Shown: positions 1 to 11,771 of the stretch, in pieces | Numbering within the stretch: position 1 is the stretch's first letter | How the letters are laid out: every line of letters starts with the position of its first letter | Source: Antilocapra americana | Taxonomy: Eukaryota > Chordata > Mammalia > Artiodactyla > Antilocapridae | Length of the DNA stretch: 64,000 bases | Direction: 5' to 3' | NCBI GenBank assembly: GCA_007570785.1 | Contig: ML664183.1 | Coordinates: 18,895,368-18,959,367, forward strand | Position numbers and translations under genes: made by a program | Notes under the pieces: generated by a model | Databases searched by the model: none | What the model saw: only the letters and a program-made list of their open reading frames with translations | Told to the model about the DNA's origin: nothing

Positions 1-123
1 CATTTATCTGCAAAAAGAGCTTTAACGAGAGCACAGATTCCCATGAATAAAAATTTTGCACGTGTGAGCACAGGAAAATAGTTGTACCACATCTAGCATT
101 TGCTGGCATATATACCTTCTACC

Positions 124-331
124 AGGCTTCCCCGGTGTCTCAGTTGGTAAAGAATCCACCTGTAATGCAGGAGACCTGGGTTCAATCCCTGGGTCAGGAA
201 GATCCCCTGGAGAAGGGAATGACTATTAACTTCAGTATTCTTGCCTAAAGAATTCCATGAACAGAGGAGCCTGGCAGTCTACAGTCTATGGGGTCACAAA
301 GAGTTGGACATAGTGAGGGACTAACACCAAC
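124..331 (+). mobile_element. Bov-tA SINE, full length
   Basis: A tRNA-derived ruminant SINE. It starts with the head 'ggcttcc..gtgtctcagttggtaaagaatc', has the internal promoter-like 'gggttcaatccctgggtc', and ends in 'gagttggacatag..gactaacacc'. It is flanked by a perfect 12-bp target-site duplication 'ataccttctacc' (112-123 and 332-343), so both ends are certain and insertion was by LINE-type retrotransposition. Confidence 0.95.
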
Positions 332-343
332 ATACCTTCTACC

Positions 344-977
344 TGACTTATTTTCTCGCATCACTCAAACCTTTTGGGCCTATATCAGGCATTTTTATGA
401 CAAACTAAATCAAGCCAAAAGAACTGAAAACCTGTGGAGAATTTGTGTTTGTAGAAACAAGAAAAATGGGAGAAAAAAAAAGAGAGAGAATCCAAACAAA
501 GGAACCTGATATTGGAGTGGTGTGTGTGTCTATGTGTCTATGTGTCTTTTTGTCTGTGTGTCTGTGCTGGAACTGGGGCAAGGATAGTAGAGGTTTAAAA
601 CTTTGCCAGAGTTTTCTGAGACCATAATGATATTCAAGTATTTTAAGTAATAGTTAATCAGTTCTTTTTGTTTGTCAGTTGGTTGGCTCCAGAATAAATC
701 TTTCTGGAAATGAATATTTGTATATCTGAGTGTTGAAGGTGACGTTATGGGAAAGCAAAGTTAAGTGAAGTTAAGACTACATCAGGAATGACATAAATTA
801 ATAACATATTTTATTATTTTAATAAGTTAAAGTATATTGCCCAACACTTGGGTTTCAGTAAAATGATCTCATTTAGAATCAGGGACTATGACTTTTTATG
901 ATGTCGCTACTCCCATGTACGCGACAGACTTGTTTAACACTGTTCTGTGTCTACTCGAATCAAGACGTAAAGTCAAA
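344..977. other. Unassigned sequence with a TG-rich stretch
   Basis: Non-coding-looking AT-rich DNA. It includes a degenerate TG/TCTG-rich low-complexity tract at about 518-566. Short open frames here have no recognisable domain. Confidence 0.5.
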
Positions 978-1077
978 TAATGTTAGAGCTAGAAGGGATC
1001 TCATGGGTCTTCTAGCCCAAGCCCAACATCCTACAGGTGAGGATGTTGAAACTGAAATAATGAAGGGGGTCACATAT
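978..1077. repeat. Possible ancient mammalian repeat fragment
   Basis: The wording 'ttagagctagaagggatct' followed by a 'caggtgagga' motif resembles a common, very old mammalian interspersed repeat. I cannot name the family. Divergence is high. Confidence 0.3.
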
Positions 1078-1265
1078 GCCAAACACTGTGGTGCTCTGCT
1101 TGCCTTTTCACCTCTGATCTTCATAGCACTTCCATGGTGTCTGCTATTAATAATGAATAAATGGGGTTTGGAAAGGTTGTGTTAACTTGCTCAAAATTTC
1201 CTGGTGACTTGGTGAGAGTCCTAGGATTTAATCATCAGCCCACTGATTTGGGAGAGCATTCTATT
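1078..1265 (-). mobile_element. MIR-like SINE, decayed
   Basis: The order of motifs matches a reversed MIR: 'gccaaacactgtggtgct', then 'cttcatagcactt', a state-of-decay 'aataatgaataaatgggg', then 'gttaacttgctcaaaattt' and 'cctaggatttaa'. It is strongly diverged, as expected of a pre-eutherian SINE. Confidence 0.5.
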
Positions 1266-3835
1266 TCAGATGCAGTTCAGTAATTAATGAAAGTTACATG
1301 GCTGAAATCTCTTCTCTGGTAGCAAAAACATATTCAGTATGTTGTGGTAGTGTTATGTGAGAAATGGATATAGATATGGAGTCATGGAGTAAATGTTCAT
1401 GACTTTTTATCAGGGAGAATTAGAGGAGATTTTGTAGAGGAGAAGACAGCTGAATCTTGAAAGACATCTAGGAATTTGTTAGGCAATCAAAGGCACTACA
1501 GACTACGGGACCTGTCCAAGTGCGTCGCATGGTTTGTTGGCATAACAGCAGGTAGTTCTGCGCAAGTGAGGGTGGGAGTGCAGGGTATGTTTGAGGAAAT
1601 ATGAAAGAGAGAAGACTGGACAGGTAAGAATGGACCAAATTCTTGTATCCCAATTTCTGCCCTGATTACTCCTGAGTCAATTACAATTTTTCCCTACAAT
1701 AAACCACCCATAAACTGCTCCAACTACTTTTCTCAGCATGGAGTGAAATACAGACAATGAACATACGAATCAAGGCAGTAGTCATTGGGATTAAAAATTA
1801 GGAATGGTATACAGAAAGAGTTTGGAGGTAAAATTGGTTTGGCTCAGTGATTTATGAGATGCCAAAGGTAAAGAAGACTGAACCTTAACACAGTTCAAAT
1901 ATTTCTAACTGTGAAGACATAAGTGGATGGTGATGCTGTTATCAAAGATGGAAAAAGTTGGAGATTAAGGGAATCCTATGGTTTCAAAGTTTAATTCATA
2001 TTGTCCTAGGTTTTAACAGAAGGGAAATAATATCTTTGTACTTTGTTTCACATTAGGCTTAAGCAGATTTATCAAAGACTGAAGATATTAGAATACTGCA
2101 TATTATATGTACATGATTACAAATATATGTGTGGTTTTATATAAATATTTTTCTAGTAGACTTTAGAATACATTACAGTATCTTATACCTGGAGGAGCTT
2201 CTAGACATCAGCTAGTGAAGAAAACAAAGACTTGTTCCCAAAGGCAATTTTGCTTCATTTCTTTTATTTATAGATTTTTTAAAGTGCAACTAACCAGAAA
2301 ACAAACAAAAGCATTTAAAATGGAATTATTTTGAATGGGCTCTGATTAGCTTCTTATCCTCTTGAACCGGACTCTCTGAACTCATTTAAATAAGTTGCCT
2401 GGCTCTAGCAGGCACTTGTATTTTCTACCCGTGGGCTAATCCAACCTTCTTGTGTAATAGATGTGAAACTGGGTTAGATGATTCACCTTACAGTCTTTGG
2501 TTAAGCAACATATGAAAGAAAAAAAAAATAGTAACTAAGGTAAAATTATAAAACTATAAAAAATATTTATTTGACCAAGTTAGTTGTAAATAGGGGGGAG
2601 CTATTTCCACCACCATCCTCCTCCCCCAAAAACCTTTTTCTGTTTTTTTTTTTTAAGTGCTGTAATTTCTCATTCATTCAATATCATTGCCCACAGTGCC
2701 ACCTATTGGTAAAATGAATCAATGATGGCACAGGCAGTTTTTGTATACACTGAAATCGATTCCATGGTCTCTTAAGCGATCTGCCCTGGATTTTTGCAGA
2801 CAGCTGTTATGAAGCAGATGCTGTCAGTGATCTGACTAAAATGGGAAGTGAGCCATGTATTCCACGTGGAATGCTCAACTTTGTTATTTAGTAGGGATCC
2901 AAAAAGGAGCAGGAAAGCAGAATATCCTACTTCCCCAGTTCCTGGCTCTGCCAACAAGGAGGAGGCTATAAAACTGCTTAGGGATTCGAAGAATTCAGCC
3001 GTTCCCACGTATTATGGCTCAAATTGCTTCTGTGTCTTGCTGCTCTAGTGGGATTATTGCCTTTTAGAAACACCAACCTGAAGTAGTGAGCTCATCTGGA
3101 AAACACAGCCAGAGTCTTCCTGTTATCACGCAGGCTATTAAGTGACAACAAAGGCCTTCATTTTCACTGAACATATTTAATTTGAAAAAAGTTTTGTAAG
3201 AGTAGTCAATGTGATTTTTTTCCTTTCTCAATTATATTCTGTTTCTCTGTGGGAAAGATGTTCTCTCTAGAGAGCTTGCATAATACAAGGTACAAAGTAA
3301 GGTGTGGTAAATGTGGTTGAAGAAGGAGTAACTGGATCTTTAGAACATGAGTAAATTAAACAAATCCCAACCTTTTCCCCCAATGCTGATGTTCAAGCAC
3401 ACATGTATTAACACATGTGCACACACAGAAAGACTGGTAAAGTACGGAAATTGATGAGACTTCATTCCTTATTCTACAGCATGCAAAACTATTTGAGTAA
3501 AAATACATGTGAACACATTTATGGTGGTTATTATTTGTTTTAAATTGAAAGGTGTAGTCAGAGCCTCCCCTACCACAAGCTGCATATCTCCAGATTTTTA
3601 TATAACAGAAGGGACTTACCATCAGTTTGTTCACTTTTGAGTTACTGTTTAAGTAGTTGATATTTGATCATTTTTAGAGGTAGGTTGTACTGCTGTTGCT
3701 ATCATTAGTGTTCAAATCATTTACACCAGGTGGTGATCCCAACTAAAGCCATCAGAAAACTGTATCTGTGATGTCCATATCAAGAAAGTCAAAATCATGT
3801 CCCAGGTTTTAAGGAAAACTTTTAAGTATAATTTT
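1266..3835. other. Unassigned region, no gene recognised
   Basis: Mostly AT-rich single-copy-looking DNA with homopolymer runs (poly-T at 2642-2654). The stretch 2760-3180 is somewhat GC-richer. It has overlapping open frames on both strands (78 codons on minus, 66 on plus) and a TATA-like 'gctataaaactgc' at about 2965. No protein family is recognised in either frame. Confidence 0.5.
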
Positions 3836-4213
3836 CAAAATTATTTCTTTATTTATTTTTTGGCTTGTTGGGTCTTCATTATTGCCCAAGGGCTTTCTCT
3901 AGTTGTGGCAAGCAGAGGCTACTCTCTAGTTGTGGTGCCCACTTATCATTGAGGTGGCTTCCCTTGTGGAGTACGGGTTTCGTGGTTGGGGCACATGCAC
4001 TGTAGAGCGGAGGCTCAGTAGTTGGAGCGTATGGGCTCCAGAGCGCAGGCTCAGTGGCTGGGGGCGTGGGCTCCGGAGCGCAGGCTCAGTGGCTGGGGCA
4101 CATGGACTTGGTTACTTTGAGGCATATGGTATCTTCTCAGACCAGGGATTAGACTGGTGTCCCCTCCAGTGCAAGTTGGATTCTAAACTATAAGACCACG
4201 GGGGAATTCCCTC
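3836..4213 (-). mobile_element. CHR-type tRNA SINE with internal tandem units
   Basis: A cetartiodactyl CHR-family SINE in reverse. The T-rich tail is on the left, followed by 'ggcttgttgggtcttcatta', three near-tandem copies of a unit of about 35 bp around 'gagcgcaggctcagtggctggg', and the tRNA-like head 'accagggattagactggtgt' near the right end. TSD 'taagtataattt' (3823-3834) against 'taagcataattt' (4216-4227), one mismatch. This family is shared with whales and hippos, so it is older than Bov-tA. Confidence 0.85.
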
Positions 4214-4227
4214 AATAAGCATAATTT

Positions 4228-4696
4228 GAAAGAATAGCACCACAAACATCTGGCCCTTTTGAAGAGACTGAAATACAAGAAGGCAAGCTGGTTTTGACTA
4301 AAGGACTGTGGGACAAAAACTGAAATTCCTTAACTAAGGAGAGTTAAGTCAAAGACTTGAAAAAAGCGAACAGACTGCAGACTTGATGAGATTTGTTTGG
4401 GAGATACAGTTCAGGAAAAGACCCAGGAAGAGGGATTCCTAAGAGCTGGCTGAAGTTGAATAGGAGCCCTCGTTCTGGGATTGCTCGGTCTGGATTCACG
4501 TTTTGCTTCTGCCTCTTAGAGCAGTTAGGCACTTAGTCTTAATTTCCCTGTGCAAAGATGGATATTCAAGAGTTACTATGCTTGTTCTTTGAATCAACAA
4601 GATAATAAATACTTATAGGAATGATTATGGGTATCAAATGCCATATAAAGCATGAATTTTCATTTAGATCAAGTGTCTATTATTTTAAGGTAATCT
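4228..4696. other. Unassigned sequence
   Basis: Nothing recognisable. Moderately AT-rich, no convincing open frame or repeat. Confidence 0.5.
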
Positions 4697-4843
4697 TATT
4701 TAAAAAATATATTGATTGTGCCAGGTCTTAGTTGGGTACATGGAATATTTTAGTTGTGGCATGTGGGGCCTAGTTCCTCTAACCCAGGGTCCCAGCATTG
4801 GGAGTACCAAGTCTTAAGCACTGGACCACAAGGGAGGTCCCAC
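4697..4843 (-). mobile_element. CHR-type tRNA SINE, short copy
   Basis: Reversed CHR SINE lacking the tandem units of the 3836 copy: 'gattgtgccaggtcttagtt', 'agttgtggcatgtggggcct', 'agcattgggagtaccaagtc', ending in 'ccacaagggaggtccc'. No clear TSD seen. Confidence 0.8.
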
Positions 4844-4979
4844 AATCTCACTCAGTTTTTATTCTGTGTTTTCTTGTGCACGTAAGAAAAACAAAGTGAA
4901 ACTGAAAACATTGGCTCCTTTAGCAGAATAACTCTGCCAACATTCAGATGATTCCAGTTTTACATCAGTATTATTAGAT

Positions 4980-5075
4980 GCTGCATTAGATGCTACTATT
5001 ATTACTACTAATAATAATACTATTATACTATTAGTATATACTATTATCAGTATTATTAGATGCTACTATTGCTAC
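4980..5075. repeat. Imperfect ATT/ACT microsatellite-like tract
   Basis: Irregular repeats of att/act/aat trinucleotides with the phrase 'ttagatgctactatt' present twice. Probably a degenerated trinucleotide repeat with a local duplication. Confidence 0.6.
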
Positions 5076-5498
5076 TGTGCCAAATTAACATAAACAGTGT
5101 TATATCATAAACATATTATCATCTTTGGAGCAATCAGAAGTCTGAAATGAATCTAACTAGTTAAAATTAAGATGTCTGCAGGTTTGTGGTCTTCTGGAAG
5201 CTCTAAGGGTAGGTAAATCTGTTTTTGGTCCTCTGTGGCTTCTGGAGGCCATCTGAATTCCTTGGCTTTTGACCTCTTCAAAGTACATTACTTTAACCTC
5301 AGTTTCTGTTGTCACATATCTTTTTTGTCTTTGACCCCCTTGCCTCTGCCTTATAATGACCCTTGTGGTAGAGTCCACTCAGATAGTTCAAGATAGTCTC
5401 CCCACCTTGAGGCCCTTAACTTAATCACCTCTGTAAAGATCCTTACCTTGTAGGGTAATGCATGTACCAGTTTTGGGAATTAAGGTATAAATATCTTG

Positions 5499-5707
5499 GT
5501 GCTGTGCTGTGCTTTGTAGCTCGGTTGTGTCCAACTCTTTGCAACTTCAAGGACTGTAGCCCGCCAGGCTCCTCTCGCCATAGGGATTCTCCAGGCAAGA
5601 ATACTGGAGTGGGTTGCCATGCCTTCCTCCAGGGTATCTTTACAACCCAGGGATCAAACCCAGGTTTCCCGCATTAGGGCTGGATTCTTTACCATCTGGG
5701 CCACCAT
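5499..5707 (-). mobile_element. Bov-tA SINE
   Basis: Reversed Bov-tA. The tail end 'gtgctgtgctgtgctttgta' is on the left, then 'ggttgtgtccaactctttgc', 'ccaggcaagaatactggagt', 'cccagggatcaaacccaggt', and the head 'ttctttaccatctgggccacc' on the right. No clear TSD. Confidence 0.92.
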
Positions 5708-7157
5708 CTGCTTACCAGAGATGCTTTAAATCATTATTAGTTTTAGTAATTCCAATAATAGTTGACCAAAGCACAGTATTAAATAAAGCTTTTGGAAGTT
5801 CTATCAAATTTGCCAGAATTTTCCTTTTGTGAATGCTACTGTAAATTAAGTGAAAAAGTTCAACTTTTTCATAGTTCAACTTTTCATAGATAAAGTTATT
5901 GTTCTTGAGACAACCACAAATTTTGCAGAGTGGTGTCCTGGTGAAAGCAATGTTCTTACAAAATGAGGAATTCATAGAGCAGAAATGTGTTTAAAACAGG
6001 TTGTAGTATAAAAATTATTGACGTGCCCATAATTAATTCTAGAATACTTCAGCAATCAAAGTAGATGCTCTGGTTATCAAGTTTTACAGGTACACACAAA
6101 TACACACAACTCAGTAACTCAACTAAAAACTTTCATGATGAAATTGACATTGGATTTTAAAAAATAATGAAGTAAAACTTCATTATCACAGTCTTTTTCT
6201 TGCTGTTCTCCTTTAGTTGATTTAAAAATATTTGAGGCTATTAAGGAATAAGTTGCAAATCAATCCAAGTGTCCTATAGACAGTGATCTTCAACAAAGTT
6301 GTAAATGAATCACCTAAATTTTGTGCAAGTTTTATTTAAAATTAGTTGGAAGCTTTTAATCAGAATACTCAGTAAATTGAAAGCCAGAAATTAAGATTTA
6401 GAAGCTCGTAGAAAATAGCAATTATTAAAAACCAAAAGCTTACAAGAAGACATTGAAATTTATTCTTATAAAAGCATGAAATAAATTGAACAAATTAAAA
6501 TTTGAGAACTCAAAGATTTAATTTTAGAAATCTATGGTTGTCTTTTGAACTATCATGACTTATAGGAAGAATCTTTTGATTAAGTGCCTGTATTTAATTT
6601 GATAAATTCATATTCATATCAGAATATAATGAAGATAAGGAAGGTCTATGATTTTGAAAAGAATAATGTATCAAAACAAGTTACTTGATGAAATTTCCTT
6701 GCAAAAGTATTTCTTAATAAAGCATATTATAGGGGGAGTCATTATCATAGTAACAGTAACAATATCTGGATGAAAGTATTTACAGATTTCAATATGAAAA
6801 AATTAGATTTGAGAATATCTTCCATTTAGAAAATGGCTTTTATCCAAACAGATAATTTCACAGCTGTAGAAGGAATATTTTCTCAAAATTGATATGACAC
6901 ACAGAGCACAGCCTATTGAAAGTGTCATTTTCAAATTTAAGAAACTTAAAATGTAATTTTCAATAATATTAAGGGAAATTTTGTTAAGCAATAATATCAT
7001 TTAGGAAAACAAGAAATACCATTGACATGTGTTAGAGACAGATACAAATGTGGGTCTAGTGTATGGTTATTTACCAAGGATAATAATTATTGTGTGATAT
7101 TGATTTTTAATCACAATAATTATTATTACCTCATTGTGATTTTTAGTATTTAAATAG
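5708..7157. other. Unassigned AT-rich sequence
   Basis: Very AT-rich, with only short chance frames. A small imperfect inverted repeat built on 'aatcacaataattatt' lies at about 7080-7140. No repeat family recognised. Confidence 0.5.
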
Positions 7158-7359
7158 TCCCTGGTGGCTCAGATGGTAAAGAATCTGCCTGCCACGTCGG
7201 AGACCTGAGTTTGAATTTTGGGTTGGGAAGATCTTCTGGAGAAGGGAATGACAACCCACTCTAGTATTCCTGCCTGAAGAATTCCATGGACAGAGGGAAA
7301 CTGACAGGCTAGTCCACAGGGTCGCAAAGTATCAGACGAGACTGAGTGACTAACACTCA
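7158..7359 (+). mobile_element. Bov-tA SINE, tail split by an L1
   Basis: Sense Bov-tA from 'tccctggtggctcagatggt' to 'gagtgactaacactca'. Its 3' tail is interrupted by the L1 at 7360-8211. The missing tail resumes at 8212 as 'taacactcactttttcactt'. Confidence 0.93.
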
Positions 7360-8211
7360 TTTTTTTTTTATTGGTTTTGCCATACAATGACATGATATCG
7401 CCATGGGTGTACATATGTTCCCCCTCCAGAACCCCCCTCCCTCCTCCCTCCCGACTCCCTCCCCCCGGGAAATCTCAGTGCAGTATCCCTGAGCAACAAT
7501 CCTGGGCTGGCAATTGATTTCACACATGATACTTAACATGTTTCAATGCCATTCTCCCAAATCATCCCACCCCTGCCCTCATCCACAGAGTACATGAGTC
7601 TGTTCTATACATCTGCGTTCCTTTTGCTGTCTCGCATGCTGGGTTCTTGTTACCATGATTCTAAATTCCATATATATGCGTTAGTATACTGTATTGTTGT
7701 TTTTCCTTCTGGCTTACTTCACTCTGGATAATAGGCTCCAGTTCCGTCCACCTGAGTAGAACTGCTTCAAATGAACTTTTTTTTTAATGCTGAGTAATAT
7801 TCCATTGTGTATATGTACCACAGCTTTCTTATCCATTCGTCAGTTGATGGGCATCTAGGTTGCTTCCATGTCCTGGCTATTGTAAACAATGCAGCGATGA
7901 ACATTGGGGCACACGTGTCTCTTTCAATTCTGGTTTCCTCGGTGTATATGCCCGGCAGTGGGATTGCTGGGTCAAATGGAAGTTCTCTTTGCAGTTTTTT
8001 AAGGAATCTCCACACTGTTTTCCATAGTGGCTGTACTAGTTTGCATTCCCACCAGCAGTGTAAGAGGGTTCCCTTTTCTCCACATCCTCTCCAGCATTTA
8101 TCGCTTGTAGATTTTTGGATGGCAGCCATTCTGACTGGTGTAAAGTGGTACCTCATTGTGGTTTTGATTTGCATTTCTCTGATAATGAGTGATGTTGAGC
8201 ATCTTTTCATG
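7360..8211 (-). mobile_element. L1 (ruminant type), 5'-truncated
   Basis: Antisense LINE-1 of 852 bp. The poly-A tail appears as poly-T at 7361-7369, followed by a C-rich 3'UTR (G-rich on minus) at 7420-7469 and the end of ORF2 at 7767-8210. It is truncated at 8211. The TSD 'taacactca' (7351-7359 and 8212-8220) lies in the tail of the Bov-tA SINE, so the L1 is younger than that SINE. Confidence 0.93.
7767..8210 (-). pseudogene. L1 ORF2 C-terminal fragment
   Basis: An open frame of 147 codons on the minus strand, matching the C-terminal end of L1 ORF2p, the part after the reverse transcriptase. Recognisable pieces are a Cys/His-rich segment ('[16 protein letters not shown]' at about residues 42-57) and the typical end '[15 protein letters not shown]'. 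Full ORF2p is about 1,275 residues, so this is roughly the last tenth. It has no endonuclease or RT and is inactive. The 135-codon plus-strand frame across it is a shadow. Confidence 0.92.
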
Positions 8212-8235
8212 TAACACTCACTTTTTCACTTTCAT

Positions 8236-8908
8236 ATATATGTATAAAGTTTCATTTAACTTTGCTTTAAATATATGGTTATATTTTATTTATTTGACTG
8301 ACATAGAATATTTTTAATAGAACTGTCATAGGTCTAATGTAATAAGAGAGGCAAGTTGGTCAGCAAATAATTATTCATGATTTTATGTGATTAACGATTT
8401 TAGCATTTTTTCATTCTCTAAATGTTGTGGACTGGTTAATAAAATTATATTGCAATCCTATGTAGAAAGCCCTTAGCACAATGCCTGGCTCACCATAATC
8501 TCTTGTTATTACCATAAGCAGCTTAGTGCAAGACCTTCTGAGCCCCCTAACCTTTAATAATCTTTCTCTGTGGCCTGTGGAACACTCATTATACATAAGT
8601 TCAGCGTTATTGTGTGTGATATTTTATTTTTTAACTTCATCCATAATTTCTTTTCCTTTTTCCTTGCTGTAAGGGTTAGTTTCTATCAGCACTGTTTTTC
8701 TGTTTCCTAACTTTAATTGACATTTCCTGTTGGTCCCATTTGTTTCAAAGCATTGGGCAAAAGATACTACCTTTTCTCCCACTTCCTTTAACCATTACTG
8801 GGAAGAAGGGCTGACTTTACCTATTACTATATCCTGCTCTGGTCCTGCATTGTATGTATAGCCCAGTGCGGTGTAAGTGAGGGAACAAGCACAAGCTCTG
8901 ATTAATTG
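8236..8908. other. Unassigned sequence with a possible MIR tip
   Basis: Mostly unrecognised AT-rich DNA. 'agcccttagcacaatgcctg' at about 8468-8488 resembles the 3' part of a MIR or L2. The remainder shows nothing I can assign. Confidence 0.4.
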
Positions 8909-9104
8909 TATGCATGTGTGCATAGTCACTTCAGTCATGTTTGACTCTTTGCCACACAATGGACCCACCAGGCTCCGTTGTTGGGATCCTCCAGGCAAGA
9001 AAACAGATCCTCCTCCAACGGATCTCCCTGACCCAGGAATCAAACCAGTGTCTCTTATATCCCTGTGTTGGCAGGTGGGTTCTTTACTTCTAGTGCTATC
9101 TGGG
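8909..9104 (-). mobile_element. Bov-tA SINE
   Basis: Reversed Bov-tA: 'catagtcacttcagtcatgt', 'tgactctttgccacacaatg', 'cctccaggcaagaaa', 'gacccaggaatcaaaccagt', ending 'tctttacttctagtgctatc'. More diverged than most copies here. Confidence 0.9.
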
Positions 9105-9732
9105 ATGTTACAAAAGTGTCACATAGGCCAGCAGCACCCAAGTGACCACCCTCACTTTCTTGTAGGAGCCTCTGCTCTGTCTGGACCAGCCTTTGCTCAC
9201 TCTAGCCAAGATTGTCTTCCAGACTTGGGAAGCAACTGCCTCCCTATGTCCCAAAGACCTCAAGCTTTGGCGTAGACATTGCTCTTTACAATTTCAAGAA
9301 TTGTTAACTTCAGAACCTTTTTATATCCTCAACACCAGGATATCACTGTAGTTTCTTTCAGAGCTGGGATCTCATTACTCAGGGTCCTCCTGAAACATTC
9401 CGGGATTTTGCATGGCTTTTCTGACCACAATGACCTTCTCTCTCTTCCTAAAACCTCTGCCTTTCATATAAACTCAGGGCATCAATACTTTGGTAAATCT
9501 CTATTTTCTCAGCCCATCCCCTGAGTTAGGCCTTATTTGTTGCAGTCAGAACCCCATCAACCATTTCAGTATTTCTGTGTACTACCTCCTTAGGAATCTT
9601 TCTCTGTTGGCTTTTACAAGTTTTGGAGCCTAGCGTTGTGTTGAGCTGTTTCATTCTTATTAGTATTTGAATCTAAAATTCTGAACTATCTGCTTTATTG
9701 TCTTCCTGAGTTTTGTTCCTTAGAATGGCAGC
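9105..9732. other. Unassigned sequence
   Basis: Slightly GC-richer than its surroundings, with chance frames of up to about 130 codons that run out of the SINE. I recognise no domain, splice structure or repeat. An old L2 piece is possible but not supported. Confidence 0.4.
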
Positions 9733-9861
9733 TGTGGACCTGTATAGTACCTGTATCAACTGTGAACTTGTTAGAAATTCAGAATCTCAGGCCTTACCCA
9801 AGAACTATGAATCAGAACCTGCATTTTAACATTTATGCACATTAAAATTGGAGAAACACTG
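9733..9861 (-). mobile_element. MER5-type hAT DNA transposon fragment
   Basis: 'gaacttgttagaaattcaga' followed by 'actatgaatcagaacctgca' and the terminal 'ggagaaacactg' match a reversed MER5A, a non-autonomous hAT-Charlie element. Its right terminus abuts the TSD of the MER1-like element that follows. Confidence 0.75.
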
Positions 9862-9869
9862 CTCTAGAG

Positions 9870-10039
9870 CAGTGGAATCCAATCTTTTGGGCACCAGGTT
9901 TCATGGTAGACAGTTTTTCCATGAATCAGGGTCAGGGAATGGTTTTGGGATGATTCAAACACATTACATTTATTGTGTACTTTGTATCAACTCCACCTCA
10001 GATCATCAAGCATTAGATCCTGGAGACTGGGGACCCCTG
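9870..10039. mobile_element. MER1-like hAT DNA transposon with both termini
   Basis: The left terminus 'cagtggaatccaatctttt' continues into 'gcaccaggtttcatggtaga' and 'gggatgattcaaacacatta'. The right terminus is 'ggggacccctg'. This fits MER1 (hAT-Charlie) with an internal deletion. An 8-bp TSD is visible: 'ctctagag' (9862-9869) against 'ctccaggg' (10040-10047), 6 of 8 matching with both differences transitions. Confidence 0.75.
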
Positions 10040-10139
10040 CTCCAGGGTACCAAGGGACTAAGGATATCTGTAGTCTTCTCTTCTCTGGCAAGCCAGATAA
10101 ACTCTAAGAGTGATTGATTGGTTCCAGGTAATCTAAGCA

Positions 10140-10363
10140 TGGGCTTCCCTGGTGGTTCAGATGGTAAAGAATCTGCCTGCAATTCAGGAGACCCGATTTC
10201 TATCCTGGGTTGGGAAGATCCCCTGGAGTGTAGGGAATGGAAACCCACTTCCCATATTCTTGCCTGGAAAATCCCATGGGCACAGGAGCCTGGTGGGCTA
10301 CAGTCCATGGGATCGCAAAGAGTCAGAGAGGACTGAATAACTAACATTTTCACTTTCACTTTC
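10140..10363 (+). mobile_element. Bov-tA SINE, full length
   Basis: Sense Bov-tA from 'gggcttccctggtggttcag' to a tail with repeated 'tttcac' units. TSD 'aatctaagca' (10130-10139) against 'aatctaaaca' (10364-10373), one mismatch. Confidence 0.95.
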
Positions 10364-10373
10364 AATCTAAACA

Positions 10374-11534
10374 GCAAGAAACAGCAGAACATGGAACTAC
10401 TATGCGTGGAAGGAATGGGAGAAAAGAAGATATATAGACGATAGAATCAATAGTTTCAGGCACACCAGATTACCCATGTGTGTTTCCTTCAATTTGTGTC
10501 TATGTTGAATGGAGTTAAAGATGACATTGATGAAACTAATAATAATAGTAATAATTTCCCCCAAGTTACCAAAACAGAATTTTGATTTCAATGAGAATTT
10601 TGGATAATCTGTACATGTGTTGAAATTTGAGATGCAGTGTTCTAAAGTGGTGCTTTTCTAAGAGCTGTCATATGAAATCAGTTTAGTGAATTACACTCTG
10701 TGCTAAAAGTAACATCAACTATGAAAATGGGATAAAACAGTATATAGAAAATACCAGAGTACAAAAAACAAAAATGGAGTAAAGATAAATATTGATTTGG
10801 ACTTTTTTTCAGTCATATTTGCGTGTCTTGGGATCATGATATAAAATATATTTCTTACTGTGGGTAAAAACCAGTTGATAAATACAATCTAGACAACCTC
10901 ACTGTAGCAGACACAAGACCCTGCTTAGTAAGTCTACTCAGTTTCTGGCAAGTCTTCTTAACTCTGCCCTCACTTCTGCCTGGAAGTCCTTTTAGTTATC
11001 TTTATGCCTTGTCCTCTGTCAGGAAGAAAAAGCAGAACTGTGATTACTCTGGGGTTACTTGTTCAAGTAAGATTTAACCAAAACCCATCAGGGTGTAAAC
11101 AAAATTTCCTTCTATTGATCTAATGTGGAGCTTATAAAATGTTTACAAGAAACACCCCTAAAGACTGGGAATATAACTCAAGCCTTTTTACCTATAATTT
11201 TGGAGTTTCTTTGAAACCACTTTTCTATTTCTTTGAAATTTATGTGAAATCATGTGAAATAAATCAGTAAGAAAAAGACATCCAGAAGGAAAATGGGGAA
11301 AAGACTCAAACTGTTAATTCATAATAGAGAATATTTAAGTAGCCAAATACAATAAGAAAAAGAGCTCAATACCAGTAGTTTTCAAGAAAATGAAACATGC
11401 AAATTAAAGTCCCAGTGAAATATACTTGTCTCCCCACCAGAAATGCTAAAATATAAAGGTTCACATGAACCAGTCAATGACTAGGATTGAGCTGTGAGAA
11501 CTCATATCATGCTAGTGGGATATAAGTTAGCACA
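10374..11534. other. Unassigned AT-rich sequence
   Basis: No recognisable gene or repeat. Only short chance frames. Confidence 0.5.
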
Positions 11535-11677
11535 GCATTTTTAAAAACTTTTTATTTGGAAATAACTTCAATTGTACAGAAAAGTTATAAAAATAAAAAT
11601 ACTTAGTACAAAGTATACTTGTATACTTCTTATCCAGATCATCAGGTGCTAACATTCTACTTTATTGTTTTAACTGC

Positions 11678-11771
<94 letters not shown>

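Noticed and set aside
3930..4193. An 87-codon plus-strand frame rich in Gly, Trp and Arg
   Set aside because: It is the tandem-unit part of a reversed CHR SINE.
7807..8214. A 135-codon plus-strand frame; a similar one at 35433-35789
   Set aside because: Both lie antisense to the L1 ORF2 C-terminal region and repeat at each L1 copy, so they are shadows.
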